Shown: positions 46,982 through 58,499 of the stretch, piece by piece
Layout: every line of letters starts with the position of its first letter
Position numbering within the stretch: the first letter of the stretch is position 1
DNA from: Clitoria ternatea
Taxonomy: Eukaryota; Streptophyta; Magnoliopsida; Fabales; Fabaceae
NCBI GenBank assembly: GCA_037962975.1
Contig: CM075671.1
Location: forward strand, 44,850,501-44,914,500
Direction: 5' to 3'
DNA: 64,000 bases
Made by a program: the position numbers and the translations under genes
The notes under the pieces: generated by a model
Told to the model about the DNA's origin: nothing
The model's database searches: none
The model's input: only the letters and a program-made list of their open reading frames with translations

Positions 46982-48027
46982 TACACCATACATTTTAAAC
47001 AACAGGTTTGTAAGAATAGAGTATATAAGATGTTTGAGACCCTAGTGTATAAAAAGATACAAAGAGATGAACAGATACACTAAGTAAGATAGACAAAAAG
47101 ACCAATGTCTGCTAGAGGCAGAACAATAAAGAAGGCCTTTGTCTAAAGAAAAGAACAAAGAAGAGATTATAAGAGCTTTTAGATCATAGAGGTTCTCTTG
47201 TGTGTTCTTCAACTTGAAATTGAATATCTTAAAATATATATAGGTCAATCAAGATGATTGTTTGATAATCTGGTGAGGAGATATAACTATTAGAAATCCT
47301 TTGAAGGAGTTTTTGCTTGTTTGTAAGCACCAGACTTTAAGAAGATGTTGGAATGCCAAAAGGTCTAGTATGAAGGAACCTTGAACTATGCATGAAAAAG
47401 GAGTTCCTGGAGATCTTCAGATCATAAAGATCATTTATTGTCTTTCTTATTCTAACAAACGCACATAGCATATTGTTGTTATACTTTTAAAACTTCCTAA
47501 CACATAAGTTGATTGTAATCAGCTTTTCTAAATTGTTCAGGGTAGCTACATTGGTTTCTTCATAAGTATGCTTTGGTTGTTCCATTAATTTGTCTCTTAT
47601 CTTCTTTGATGATAAACACCATTTTCTTTGATAGGAGCTTGACTTGAAGCATCATCATAAAAGAATTTAGAACTTTGCATGAAGAGTACTTGAAATAATG
47701 TTCTTGTCGTATGATCTTGTTGCTTCAAAAGTCTAAGGTTTGGTTAGTGGTCCAAAGGTCTGCAAGATCTTGGATTAGGCTCTTTTTGGGCAAATACTAG
47801 AATAAGACTTTTCTAGTATTAGACTTTTGTTTTGATAGACTCCCTCTTTCTTTTGTAACTTATGAAGTTAGTATTTGTTTCCTGAAACACTTAATTTAAA
47901 CTAGTTAAATCATACATGGGCAGACTTTATTTAAGTTAAATGCCTTGATGTGTGTTATTAACAAATATTAGGGTCTGGTCAATGGTTACTACTAACTTTC
48001 TTTTCCAAACTTGACATGGTCTCAACA
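46982..48027 (-). mobile_element. Right piece of the copia-type LTR split by the Tekay element
   Basis: Continues from 28487 across the GACAA site. On the minus strand the LTR would start TGTTGAGACC at 48027. The adjoining 48028-48039 reads as aaatatgggaaat, a weak PPT. The rest to about 48130 looks like a 3' untranslated region. A ~60 bp segment (47971-48027) recurs at 48253-48316. The assignment is tentative. Confidence 0.4.
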
Positions 48028-48129
48028 ATTTCCCATATTTGTTGATAGCAAACATCAAGTCTTTTATTTAAATGAAGTCCAAGATAATTTGAGTGAATTG
48101 GAGGGTGTTTCAACAGGAAAGCAATAATA

Positions 48130-49249
48130 CCAAAAATTCATATATCATCAGAGTATTTGTTCATGTGATATTATATATTAGTTCATACATAAAAGAGATT
48201 ATGTATTAGAGCAAATGTGTATCATAGCATTTGTCTAGTTATATTAGCGTAACTTGGGGTCTGATCAATAGTTATTACCAACTTTCTTTTTCAAACCAAA
48301 CATGGTCTTAACATAATTGTTGGTGTTTTCATTGCCTTTAATGTAAATTAGGCTTTTATACATGCTATAAGGCTAAACCATAGTTTTAAATAGGTTAGGA
48401 CAGACATAAAAACATGACTTATGTCAAGTAACAAGTCAGGCTCTAGCCACGTAATTAAGTACCAGGTCAGACTCAGGCCTGTAAAGCCTAACTTGACCTA
48501 ACATATTCCTACCCCTAGTTATAAGTCACACTCTATTTGATAAAGTTGTGGTTGTTGGTTGAATTTATAAGGTGCGTTACATCATCTTTGTCGGGACAAT
48601 ATATAAGTAAGGTGATAGGAAAAATCAAAGAAAAAATCTTTATTATAATTTGGTTTTTGTAGTTTGGACATTGAGGACTACATAGAATAATGTTATTTTT
48701 AAGGGGTGAGACATTGTGTAAAGATATTGCTCTAGATTTGATTAAGTATAGGAGTTGGACTTGGTTGAGAGCTAAGTTAAAAGAGTTTTACTTTACGTTC
48801 TTGGAATGATATAAGAAACTTTTTTATGCATTCATAGAACACATATGAAGGTGTAGTTCTTATTACTTATTAGGCCATCTTCGACGGGAGTGGCTTCGTG
48901 GGTTCCTTCCTCAGGCTATGCAATGCGCTAGTTCTTCTTACATTGGAGTGAAGAGCAGTTATTGCATAGTGCAAGAAGGGTTCCAATTTAGGAACCATTC
49001 TTGCACTCTTTTTTTAAAACAAAAATATTAACAAGGGTTTTGTTACCGAATGAAAAATATGCATGGAATAAAACAGATGTGATTTGTATCAAATGATATT
49101 TGTTATACATAAGAGAATTATATTTTACTTTTTAATTTTTCATTTTAAATCTTAACTTTTAAAAATGATAAACATTTATGTTTGTAATTTTTAATGGTGT
49201 TTTAATGTTTTAGTTTTAATACTACCAATGTTGGTCTACCGCCCTTTAT
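48130..49249. other. Gene-free stretch with short repeats
   Basis: No supported gene. It includes a GGTCAGGC-type repeat stretch (48395-48500) resembling small non-autonomous elements. It also includes a possible truncated Harbinger-like MITE end (GGCCATCTTCGACGGGA after TTA, near 48875), with no right terminus found. Confidence 0.45.
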
Positions 49250-49697
49250 TTGCTAGTAATCTACCTTAGAGAATAGAATAAAGTCATGACCCAATATGCC
49301 TAAAGATCTAACAGAGTTTATGAATCCAATAACTGACCAAAATTGTAAGTGATAGGACCTAATACCTATGACTATCCCTTCAACACTCACTCTAATTCGT
49401 AACTCCACTAATGAACATTGATACGACCGTGTGCATGCTTACTAATTGACAATAAAATAAAAGTAATCAAATCCAAAACTAGAATTAACAAAAAGAATTA
49501 GATAATTAACCCATAAACAAAACATAAAAGGGAAGAACTTTATTAGGGCTTAAAAATGATACATCGTAGAATTCACTTTAGCCCCATGGAAAGAAGTTTA
49601 ATTTAACATAAATGCAATGAACAAATACATCAAATAAACTTTACAATTCATAAATCTTATTCTAAGACAAGAAAAGGGAAACACTCGTAGCCGACTC
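49250..49697. repeat. Dispersed ~450 bp repeat, copy 1
   Basis: Same-orientation match to 63004-63453, with many substitutions and small indels. Shared landmarks include TTTATGAATCCAAT, AAGTGATAGGACC and TTCTAAGACAAGAAAAGG. Flanks differ, so it is a family member, not a segmental duplication. It may be part of a degraded LTR. No TSD found. Confidence 0.75.
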
Positions 49698-50095
49698 TTT
49701 GGAGTAGTAGCCTTTTTTCTTAATTGTAGGTACTCCTTGTTTCCTTTACCATAATCATTCTCATTTTCTACGTTCTATTCCACTCCACCATCCATACTCT
49801 TTATTCTCATCATTTTTCTTTATTTTTCACTCTCATATCACCTTAATCTTTCTCCATGAAACCGTTATCTTTAGTTGTTTTTGTCAGGAGCTCCTTTTAT
49901 AAGGTGTCAACATCCGAGTTATGTTGTTTGAAGCTTTAATTGGCTAAACAAAAAGCTCTAATTCTCAAATACTTTCAATCATCCAAATATTAATTTACAT
50001 ATCACTCACATACAACTTTGTTTACCAACTTTTATCTAACATTAGTTTTATCATTATACATTTGGAAACTCATTCCAATATATCTATATATGTAC

Positions 50096-50100
<5 letters not shown>

Positions 50101-50136
<36 letters not shown>
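50101..50136. repeat. (TA)n microsatellite
   Basis: About 36 bp of alternating TA, preceded by a shorter broken TA run. Confidence 0.95.
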
Positions 50137-50137
<1 letters not shown>

Positions 50138-50299
50138 TACTCAGTTTAAATAGAAACTACTTATCAATCTCTTTATTTCATTACTTCACAAGTTCTATGC
50201 ATAAAAATTCATATTTCCCATTCTCGACATCACTAATATAAGTTTAGCCATAATTTATACTATAGATCCTATCAACCATATATATAGGTTAAATTAGCC

Positions 50300-51208
50300 A
50301 ATTAACGCTAATTATATCCCTTTTTCGGATGCCACTTGACGCTGAATAATATCTCCAAATAGACTAATACTTCAAATACCCCCTTACCTCGATTCCAAGC
50401 TTTCAACTCTTGATCTCTACGTCGGGTATGTCCAATATCTATAATTTAAGAAAATTACAGAGTAGGTTAGCATTTCGATCTCCGAAATCAAAACCCACTT
50501 TACTGAAACCATTCCAAACATACTTTTAAGGCTTCCAAAGCTTACCTTGATTAATTTCGCTCTTGGTTCTAGGTTTTGGGTTCCTTCTTGGCCAACGCCT
50601 CGCCGATCCTTTGTTTGTAACCTATGGGCACCGAAACGAAAAGCTGTCAATAAAATAAAATGCAAGGAAAACGAAACCCTATCCATTATGGGTAAATTTC
50701 AGATTGAGAAAGGATCACTGAAACGAGAAATTGAAGTTACCGATGTGCTCACCTTGTTCCAATGATTTCATAAATATGATTAATTTCAAGTTCTGTCGTG
50801 AAATCGGACTCTAATTTAGTCCTCGAATGGTCGGCCATGGAAGAATAAAAATGTTTTGTCTCTGGTTCTCTCCTTTGAGTGAACCGTGAAGGAGAAGGAA
50901 AAAAATGAAATTTTAGTCTTAGGGGTAATATCATTATTTCACTATTTTCTTTTATTTTCTTTAATAAAAATACACTTTTACCCTATGGTAAATTATAAAT
51001 TACCACTATCATTTAATCTATGTTTTAAATTTACTAATTAATCACTCAAAATTATTCAAATTTATTACCTTAAAAATAATTCTCAATTAATTTATAATAG
51101 TTTAAGAAAAATTCCTAATTAAACCTAACTAAATTTAATTCATCTCCAATAATATTTAATTAACTTTATACGGCAAAATAAAATAAATTTTAATATCAGG
51201 ATGTTACA
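50300..51208 (-). mobile_element. Ty3/gypsy (Tekay-type) LTR remnant
   Basis: On the minus strand it starts TGTAACATCC at 51208 and continues with AT-rich sequence, then a C/T-rich TTCCTTCTCCTTC stretch and a GAACTTGAAATTAATC block. This resembles the start of the LTR at 43834, but with much divergence. No partner LTR was found. ORFs at 50417-50934 have no known domain and lie inside it. Confidence 0.55.
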
Positions 51209-51640
51209 TTAAACCCCTTAACAAATTCCAATGAAGACATTATAGTAAAAAACATACATTTTAAAATGAAATTAATGACATTAGAGGAAGTTAACTACTT
51301 TTCTTAAAAAGTGTGTTAGTTTTTTTTCTTATATTTATGGATGAAAATAGTAGTCCCTCCAGTTTCATATGTAAGGCATGGTTAATTGAATTATCAAGAC
51401 AAATAAAAATAGTTAAGTGTATTGAGTTTTTTAAAAATTAATGTTTCATTACAATTTTACTCTTACGAATTTAATTAAATGTCATTGATAGTTATAAGTA
51501 TATTTAATGAGATATAGAATATTTATTAGGATGTACATTGTCCATTACTCTTATCTTAGTGATATTCTTATGTTTATGTGGTTTGATTTAATCTAATACT
51601 TATTAACAAAAGTAACTATGCAACATGGTTGTCATTTTTT
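51209..51640. other. Gene-free stretch
   Basis: Nothing supportable. A single GTCCCTCCAGTTTCATATG near 51353 resembles a MITE terminus without a partner. Confidence 0.5.
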
Positions 51641-51649
51641 TATATATGT

Positions 51650-52218
51650 TAATCACTATTCTAGTATTTTATTTTTTCATTAAATTTTAAGTTAGGCTTT
51701 CAACTTTTTTAAGTCAGTTAGGTCCCTATCTTTTTTAAATGTTTTAGTTAAGTGTCCTCAATCTATTTTTTACTAACTCCATTAACAAAGATTTGATATA
51801 CCATTAACCTCATTGACATAATTATTTTATGTGTTAGATGTTGTGGACATGGCTATTCTAGGTATTAGATGCTGCTAACATCACAATTCCACGAGTCAAA
51901 TGTTCATTGACGACTCCACGTTTTTATTTACTCTTCAACAATTGTTTGACTCAACCAATTGTTTGACTCAAGGAATCACGATGTGAGTAGCATCTGACAT
52001 ATTTGATAGTGTTGAATAGTTAGCAAATGAGAACATGAGCTGTATAATGTTTGTTTGTCATGTCATGACTTTATTAACGAAGTTAATTAATGAAAATTAA
52101 ACAGAGATGACCTAATTGAAATATTTTAAAAAGTTAAAGGACTTAGTTAGCTAAAGAAACATTAGGTATCTAACTTGAAATTTCTTAGAAAGATAGATGA
52201 CTAAAATAGTAATTTAGT
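51650..52218. repeat. Foldback-like repeat with long imperfect inverted ends
   Basis: The left end (TAGTATTTTATTTTTTCATTA and on through AAGTTAG) is partly the inverse of the right end (CTAACTTG through ATAGATGACTAAAATAGTA), over roughly 100 bp. Several TTAGGTCCCTATC/GACCTAATTG-type subrepeats lie inside. The 'gactaaaatagtaa' end form is common in legume foldback or Mutator-like non-autonomous elements. No coding. Confidence 0.5.
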
Positions 52219-52990
52219 TATTTTTATAAGAAATGAAATCAAATTTGAAAATTTCTAATGTAACTTGTTTAACGAAGTAAGCGAAGGAATTTTGTTTTCG
52301 TTGGCAAATCCAATTTGGATCTGAATCCTCTCCATCTAAATCTTTCTCCATTATAGTTTTTACACTGGTTATAAAAGTAACCAATATCAAAAGTATATTT
52401 TTACCCTGATTATAAACGTGACAGGAGGGCTGGCAGGGATCTAAATCCTTTCAATTTGAGTTATGTGGCATCCTGGTGCATGCCTTGAACGGTTCTTTAT
52501 AAGGTTTGATTTTGAATAGTTATTGCAGGCAAGCCACGCAACCATTTAACGAAAACGTGACTTGGACTTGTGGCAACATCATATCTTTTTTATGTGCCCA
52601 CTTATGTAACATTGTCGGCCGAAAGTAGCCCCTAATTTCCATGCCTATAATTTTTAATGGCCAGGGAGCGTTCCCTCCTTAGCTTGTCTTTAATTTTCAC
52701 AATTCTTTTGATAGCTTTGAAATAATATATTTAAATTTTATGAGTAATAAAAGTTCCATTATCAATTAACGCAGATTTCTCATTCTTATTTTTTTAATAA
52801 CCAAATAAAAATTACATTAAACCTAATCCATATCCAAAACTAATGGATCATAAATTTAAAATATATAAAAGAGACCTTTTATACCAACCAATAAAACTTT
52901 TAGAGAAACATTTCATCTTAGATTTTAGTCAAACTCAAATCCTATATTAAACCAACTTCACAAAAAAAATAGATAAAACGTACATTATAT
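52219..52990. other. Gene-free stretch
   Basis: No gene, RNA or paired repeat is recognised. Confidence 0.5.
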
Positions 52991-53165
52991 TGATAAACAC
53001 GGAGCTCAAAGCACCATACTAATTTCATTGTCTTGATTGGAAAAAGGCTACAAGTATTTATACATCCTTATTTGAAAGGCGGGAAAAGTAGTTAGCACCT
53101 CATTAATTGTTTAGAAAACTAACAATTGTTTAGTTAAACTAACTAATGAACTAACAAACAATAAC
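52991..53165 (-). mobile_element. Probable 3' LTR of a truncated copia element
   Basis: It contains a TATA-like TATAAATACTTGTAGCC on the minus strand (53050-53066), followed by GAGCTCCGTGTTTATCA at its end. Both fit short copia LTRs. Its start near 53165 is uncertain, because the polyprotein seems to end at about 53178. Confidence 0.55.
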
Positions 53166-53177
53166 TAATTAGGCTTA

Positions 53178-53956
53178 ATTAGTTTTTCATCCCTCACAAA
53201 TGGAACAACTTGGGATGAGAGGCCTCGATAAACAAGTTTGCCATTTGATCCTAATAGAGATTGGAATAAGCAAGAGAAGGACAAGATGGAGTCTTTCCTA
53301 AACTATATCATAATCAATGTCTAAGTGCTTGGTGTGCTCATGAAACACGGGACTATGATGGATAACACTTTGAGTACCATAGAAAATGAAAGGTTCCTTG
53401 GGGCATTGGACATGTAAATCTTGAAGTAAGAAAATGAGCCATTGGAGCTCATAGGAAGCAGCACCAATAACATAATATTTCGCTTCAAATAAGGACTTGG
53501 AAACTATGGTTTGCTTTGCGACTTCCAACAAATGAGGGAGGTACCAAGAAGAACAAAATCCAATAGTTGACCTATGAGTTATGGCACATGTGCCATAATC
53601 TACATCACTATAACCTTGCAATTGGAGAGAAGATGAGGTCTAGAAGTAGAGGTTAAATCCTAATGAGTTCTTGAGATATCTCACTATCTTAAGACCAACA
53701 TCATAATGTCTAAGTTTGGAAGCATTGAGAAATTGGCTAAGCTGATCTACAACAAAAGAAATATCAGGTCCAATGGTGGTTAAGTAGAGAAATCTTCCTA
53801 CAAAGTGCATGTATGCTACTATGTCAATGTAGAATTCTCCAGATTTAGTGGTGAAAGATACATTAGGATCCATTGGAGTGGACACAGGCTTGCAACCAAG
53901 AAGACCTGTGTCTTGCAAAAGTTTTGGGCAATATTTCCTCTAGTAAAGGGAAATTC
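53178..53956 (-). pseudogene. Copia RT/RNase H fragment cut by the CACTA element
   Basis: On the minus strand: GISLYQRKYCPKLL (an RT end motif, with one stop), DTGLLGCKPVSTPMDPN, and DISFVVDQLSQFL. The RNase H part follows (53621-53298: GYSDVDYG, RSTIGFCS, EAKYYVIG, ELQWLIFLLQDL). Then comes a frameshifted terminal piece (DQMANLF). Catalytic residues are partly changed; for example, the Asp-containing E-A-E-Y motif reads E-A-K-Y. The element is dead, and its 5' part is missing because the CACTA end begins at 53957. Confidence 0.8.
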
Positions 53957-54205
53957 CACTGATGGAGAAAGGGGATATAAACTCGGTTAAATTGGGCTTT
54001 TAAACACGGTTTTACAATCGTATTTGTTCTCGTCGTGGTAATAAATAAGGACTTTTAACCACAGTTTAAAATCGAGCTTATATAAGATCTTTAAACTCGA
54101 TTTTAAAATGTGTTTAAAAACACTAACATTTAAACACGTTTAAAAATTTTCAGATTTAACCATGGTTAGTTACATAATCGTGTTTAAATGTAAGTGTTTT
54201 TTTTT
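53957..54205. repeat. CACTA terminal inverted repeat and subterminal repeats
   Basis: After the CACTG end, about a dozen 10-14 bp motifs such as AAACTCGGTTAAA, AAACACGGTTTT, AACCACAGTTTAAAA, AAACTCGATTTTAAAA and AAACACGTTTAAAA occur in both orientations. Such arrays are the binding sites of CACTA TNPA proteins (established for En/Spm). They confirm this end as genuine. Confidence 0.8.
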
Positions 54206-54890
54206 TAAAATGCAGATTCTGTTTTATTGATTTTCCAAACCTGGAATGTTATAGACTAAACACAATATATCTCAACCAATTCATTTCATGCACAATAATC
54301 ACCAATTAATGAAAACAAATGAAATAATATTAATATGCTATAAACAACATAATGAAGAAAATGATCTATATACAATGAATATTATGTACATGAATGAAAT
54401 AAAATAAAATCCTAAACCCTAGGTACAATCCTACACTAGGTACAATGAATAAAAAAGAATAACAATCCTATACTATCAAAGTTCATTCCCCACTTCATGA
54501 AACTATGCGACTTATTGCCTTCTAATATCATCTATGTGTGTCAGAAGGAAGTATGATTGGTCTTGAAAGTGCTGCAAACAAAACATAAAATAATTAACAC
54601 TAGTGAAGAACAAAAACTTAATTACTATATGAATAAAAATTTATAAAATGTAGGCAGGTGAACACTTACAGTTTTCCATGCATCTACTAGATGGTTTTGG
54701 ACAATGGTCAGCAAGGTGTGCGACGTAATACCCACACTCATAGCTACCCTGCTGCCTATGAGACTACAAGGTACATCAAATAAACAATTGGATAATGTTA
54801 TTTCAAGTTTTCAAAATTAAATAAATAACAATGCTTCTTATTTGAAGTACTTACTTTTAGGTTGACCCACTAGACTCTTTTCCTACTGGC
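54206..54890. other. Non-coding 3' part of the CACTA element
   Basis: AT-rich, with no supported ORF, between the subterminal repeats and the second ORF. Confidence 0.5.
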
Positions 54891-55560
54891 GTTTACCTGT
54901 AGTCGAGTGAATCCAACTATAGCCCTATGTAAGAATAAAACACGCAACGAGTTAGAATCGTAGAAGAATAGAATGGCGTAATTGAATATGTAAAGTTATT
55001 TAATTTTTTAAATGAACTTACGTCTCTACTATTAGTTTGAAGTCCACAGGAACAGTCCCATGCAAGGAATCAAAGCATGCAGCAATTGAATCCTTTTGAT
55101 AGATCACCATGAGGTGCCCATGAGAGCTACAATGAACCTTAATAAGTGAGACTGCAAGATGATTAAATTAATAGACAATAATTATAAAAGAGGCTCTTAC
55201 TCTCTATGATACGAGGCCAAATATACAGTCTTCATACATCCAATTCTAGATGTATGCCTGAGTCTCCTCCCTGCTATTCCCTCTCTTTTGTATGAAAGAG
55301 GGCTGTAAGAAACCATAAGTTCCTTAGACACCTATCTTCACACAATGTTTATGTAGAAACCTAAGAAAATTTACACACAGTTGGTGACAAATGACATGTT
55401 AAATAAAATAATTAAATAAAGAATAATATACTTACAGCTCCCAAATTTGAATGACAAAGATGTTCAACATTGTTTGCCCCATCATGATCTCGCACAAGTC
55501 ACTTCATATAATGTAAAGCGGTAGTGGACTTGGGTGACCAAACACATCTGGCTGCCATGG
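54890..55560 (-). pseudogene. CACTA-borne Ulp1/C48-protease-like segment
   Basis: On the minus strand I see GNSREETQAYI and SHGHLMVIYQKDS...CFDSLHG, the arrangement seen in Ulp1/SENP-like (C48) domains of plant CACTA and MULE elements (G-N-T-x-E-S-x-Q-A-Y-L, and H-W-Q-L...W-F-C-S-L-H). The catalytic-region W is replaced by G, and several stops are present. Exon-like blocks are separated by AT-rich gaps. Ulp1 enzymes remove SUMO. This copy is surely inactive. Confidence 0.6.
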
Positions 55561-55735
55561 GACTATAACAGTGTTGTTGCTTAGCTCAGCCCCGACAATC
55601 TATAGCATCTGGATCAGATCAATTATGGGCTCTTGCTTCCTCAATGTTGGGCTTGCTTCCTGCTGAATAGTTAAAGCATTAAACTAAATATGCTATGCTA
55701 TGAACCATAAACTTATAATATAATTGATGTTTGTT

Positions 55736-56071
55736 TTAGGAGCATACCTGGGCAGCAACAACTTCTAAGAGTCTATTGGGCCATATGAGGAAGTGTCCCA
55801 ACGCCTTCCCGATGATTTGCACCTCCATAGTTGCCATTGACATAGCGACATCCTCCTTAATGATCTTAATGACAAAGACCCTTGATATACCATTAGGTAA
55901 TGATTGATGGTGAACCAAATGGCCTAAGTTGTACACCATGCTAGTGGCAACAGGCTCCTCTGACCCATCAATGAACAAGTCACTTTGATGGGACTCCCCA
56001 GCGTCGACGCCGTTGTCGTTAGCGTCAAGTGCAACACAAGACCCCTTTATGTTGACCCACCTAACCTGCAT
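55736..56071 (-). pseudogene. DUF8039-like segment of CACTA ORF2
   Basis: The 111-residue open segment has a DLFIDGSEEPVATSMVYNLG block, then LPNGISRVFVIKI, and ends IIGKALGHFLIWPNRLLEVV. This is the pattern of the DUF8039 domain in plant CACTA second ORFs (...VA-x-G-x-V...V-G-x-A-x-G-x-F-L-x-W-P...). The function is unknown; it lies directly upstream of the protease-like segment on the coding strand, as in related elements. Confidence 0.65.
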
Positions 56072-56639
56072 ATTTACATGACAAACATAAGTTATTCAAC
56101 AATTAATGAAACCAAATTATAACTAATGAAATAAAATGATGTACAATACTAGAACTAATCCAACCTATGGGTCCACCGCTAGTGTAGTATGCCCTCGCTT
56201 ATAGCTAAGTTGGCCTTTATCTCCTCCTAGAACTTTGCCATCTCTTGGTGCATCTTATTGATCTCTTTCCGATACTTTTCCTCCACTACAGCTACCCTAG
56301 GCTTAACCCTCTCTCTACCAACTATTCCATGGATGACATCGGGGCAAGAGCACCATAAAAGCTTCGGAGGCCTGCGGAAAAGGAATGATTAGAAACTAAT
56401 AGCTTGGTAGAAAACAAAATGAAAAGAAATAATGTTAAACTTATAATGACCTTGACCAGCAGGATGCACCCTTCTAGGGTGCTCTGATATTCCGATGGTT
56501 GTAGTCAATATTTCCTGCCTACCATGGGCAACGAAAAAGCCTTGGGTTGATTGCTCAACCAAGGAATCTTGCAACCAAACAAGAGTGGGTGTTGTTATGA
56601 ATGAATAGAAAGATAAAAATTCTTAAAACCTTTAATGAA

Positions 56640-57600
56640 GCTGAATACTTACAATTCATTAGGCAACCTCCTAAGCTTGCGCAGAAGTGTAGTCCCTACT
56701 CTTCCTTATCCTAGCCCGTTCTTATTTTTCATGGCACTTAGGTGGGGAGAGGGATCCACAATAGTGGTGTTTGGTTGGCTAACCTGACACTGGTTGGCCT
56801 TCTCCTGGGCCATCTGTTGGTTCAGCAATCGGCAACCCCCACGTGACAACCTATGAGGGCACTCATTTTTTACACAAATAGCTTGTGCTTTCTTGCGTTT
56901 GGTTTATAACAAAAATGAAAATAGGTTAGAGTTACATTAGAATTATAAATGACTAAATCATATTAAATAGCTACATACCATAAAGTCTGTGGTGTGCCTT
57001 GATGCAACAAATGCATCCCAAGTTTACTGATTGATAGATACGTACTTGTCCCTGGAAACTATCCCTGCAGCTTCCCGAAGGCATACCTACAAATCACAAT
57101 ATATGAAGTAATGATTTGTAAGATTTTGGTTTCTCTAAATCTAGATTTTTAACAACCATGCATACCTATTGGTGAATGAGGCCTTGAATGCCCTCCTAAG
57201 CATCCTACAATTTCTAAGTTATGATGATAGAATTTATTATGTATAACAAGAAAAAAAATCCAGTAAAAAAACAAACTCAAATGATATTTTATTACTAGAA
57301 TATCAACCCAAATATGATTCTTAACCACCTCCTTAACACTATCCTAGTCGGGGATAGTGATGGAAACCTTCGACCATGCTATAACACCCAAATAACTTAT
57401 AAACCTTGCGGTATGGACTCCTGTAGGTACCCCGATATTGACATCAACGTCAACATGACATCTCTCTCGCTGATGGCGCCTAAGTGCAACACTAGTCATC
57501 CATGTAACGCCTCTACTCCTCCTAGCAGAGGAATCTGTAGCCTACGAATTAGATCTCATAGGTGGATCTTGGTCAGGCATAAGTTTCTGTTTAAATAAGA
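56640..57600 (-). pseudogene. CACTA ORF2 N-terminal part (Transposase_24-like)
   Basis: Read on the minus strand, 57600-57300 gives RGVTWMTSVALRR and later GVHTARFISYLGVIARSKVS, the En/Spm ORF2 opening (R-G-x-T-x-M...F-x-S-Y-I-G-V-x-x-R). The 57130-56990 part has SRDKYVSINQ and TWDAFVASRHT with a stop between. The plus-strand ORF at 57314-57598 is the shadow of this region. Introns are likely. Confidence 0.65.
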
Positions 57601-57856
57601 AAAAAAACTTAGTGAGTATGACAAATACATTAGAAAAACAACTTCAGTTAATATGAGTAAACACTAAATACAATGAATTATATGTTTAGTTAATATCAGT
57701 ACACATTAAATACAATGAATCATAGACAACTATTCCCTATATTCAATCAGAATTACGAAGTTGGAATATTTTCCCATAAGCCTTCATGGTGGTCATGATG
57801 ACTGGAAACTACATTATCTATGTCATGTTCCACAATAGATGTCAGCATATGTGTTG

Positions 57857-58400
57857 CTAGAGAATGAAATTCTGAGAATGAATTTCTAAGAGATCAAGAT
57901 TTAGATCTTCAATGTCATGTCTACCCTGGATAACAACTAACCACTTTTTGTTAGATGGGTCAGTAACGTAAAAAACTTGCTTCACTTGATTTGTCATAAT
58001 GAAAGGCTCTTCCTTATGACCTATCTTGTTAATGTCCACTAGTGTAAATCCAAGATCATCTGTTTTGGCATTGTTCTTACTGTCAACCCATTTGCATTTA
58101 AATACAAGAACTATGAAAGGATTGTAATCGACTTACCATATATCTTTAATCATACCAAAATAGCATAACTCAACCATGATAGGGTTGTTATCCTTTGAAG
58201 TTGAGAAATGCATTGACTGAGTCATAATCATAACTTCACTATTTTGCATTGTACTCTTGTCATCTTCTGCCCTTCTATAGAACAAATAGTTATTTATGTC
58301 ATATCCACAATAGGTGAAGACATCGAAGTTAGGACCCTGTGCTAAGTAGATGTATATTTAAGAACAGTCATTTTGAACCATTGTATAAACATCTTATGGT
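57857..58400 (-). pseudogene. CACTA transposase C-terminal region (DUF4216-like)
   Basis: From right to left: NSEVMIMTQSMHF, IMVELCYFGMIKDIW (then a stop), VFKCKWVDS, LVDINKIGHKEEPFIM and QVKQVFYVTDP. The last two motifs are characteristic of the DUF4216 domain at the C-terminus of TNP2 transposases. One in-frame stop follows IW. Confidence 0.8.
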
Positions 58401-58499
58401 GTTCATTCAGCACCCACTTTTCAGCCATTCTAGGTTGTTTCTTTTGACTAGCTCTTTGTGAGTGGTTAAATACAGGAGCACCTCATCTGTGTTGTCCAA

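Noticed and set aside
48870..49030. Harbinger-like MITE
   Set aside because: TTA plus GGCCATCTTCGACGGGA fits one end, but no inverse right end was found.
50417..50934. Gene-like ORFs with a start near 50830-50840
   Set aside because: The stretch lies within a gypsy LTR remnant ending TGTTACA at 51208, and the frames have no recognisable domain.
51345..51400. GTCCCTCCAGTTTCATATG, resembling a MITE terminus
   Set aside because: No inverted partner or TA duplication was found within 1 kb.
57314..57598. 94-codon plus-strand ORF
   Set aside because: The minus strand of the same bases reads as CACTA ORF2 with recognisable motifs; this is its shadow.
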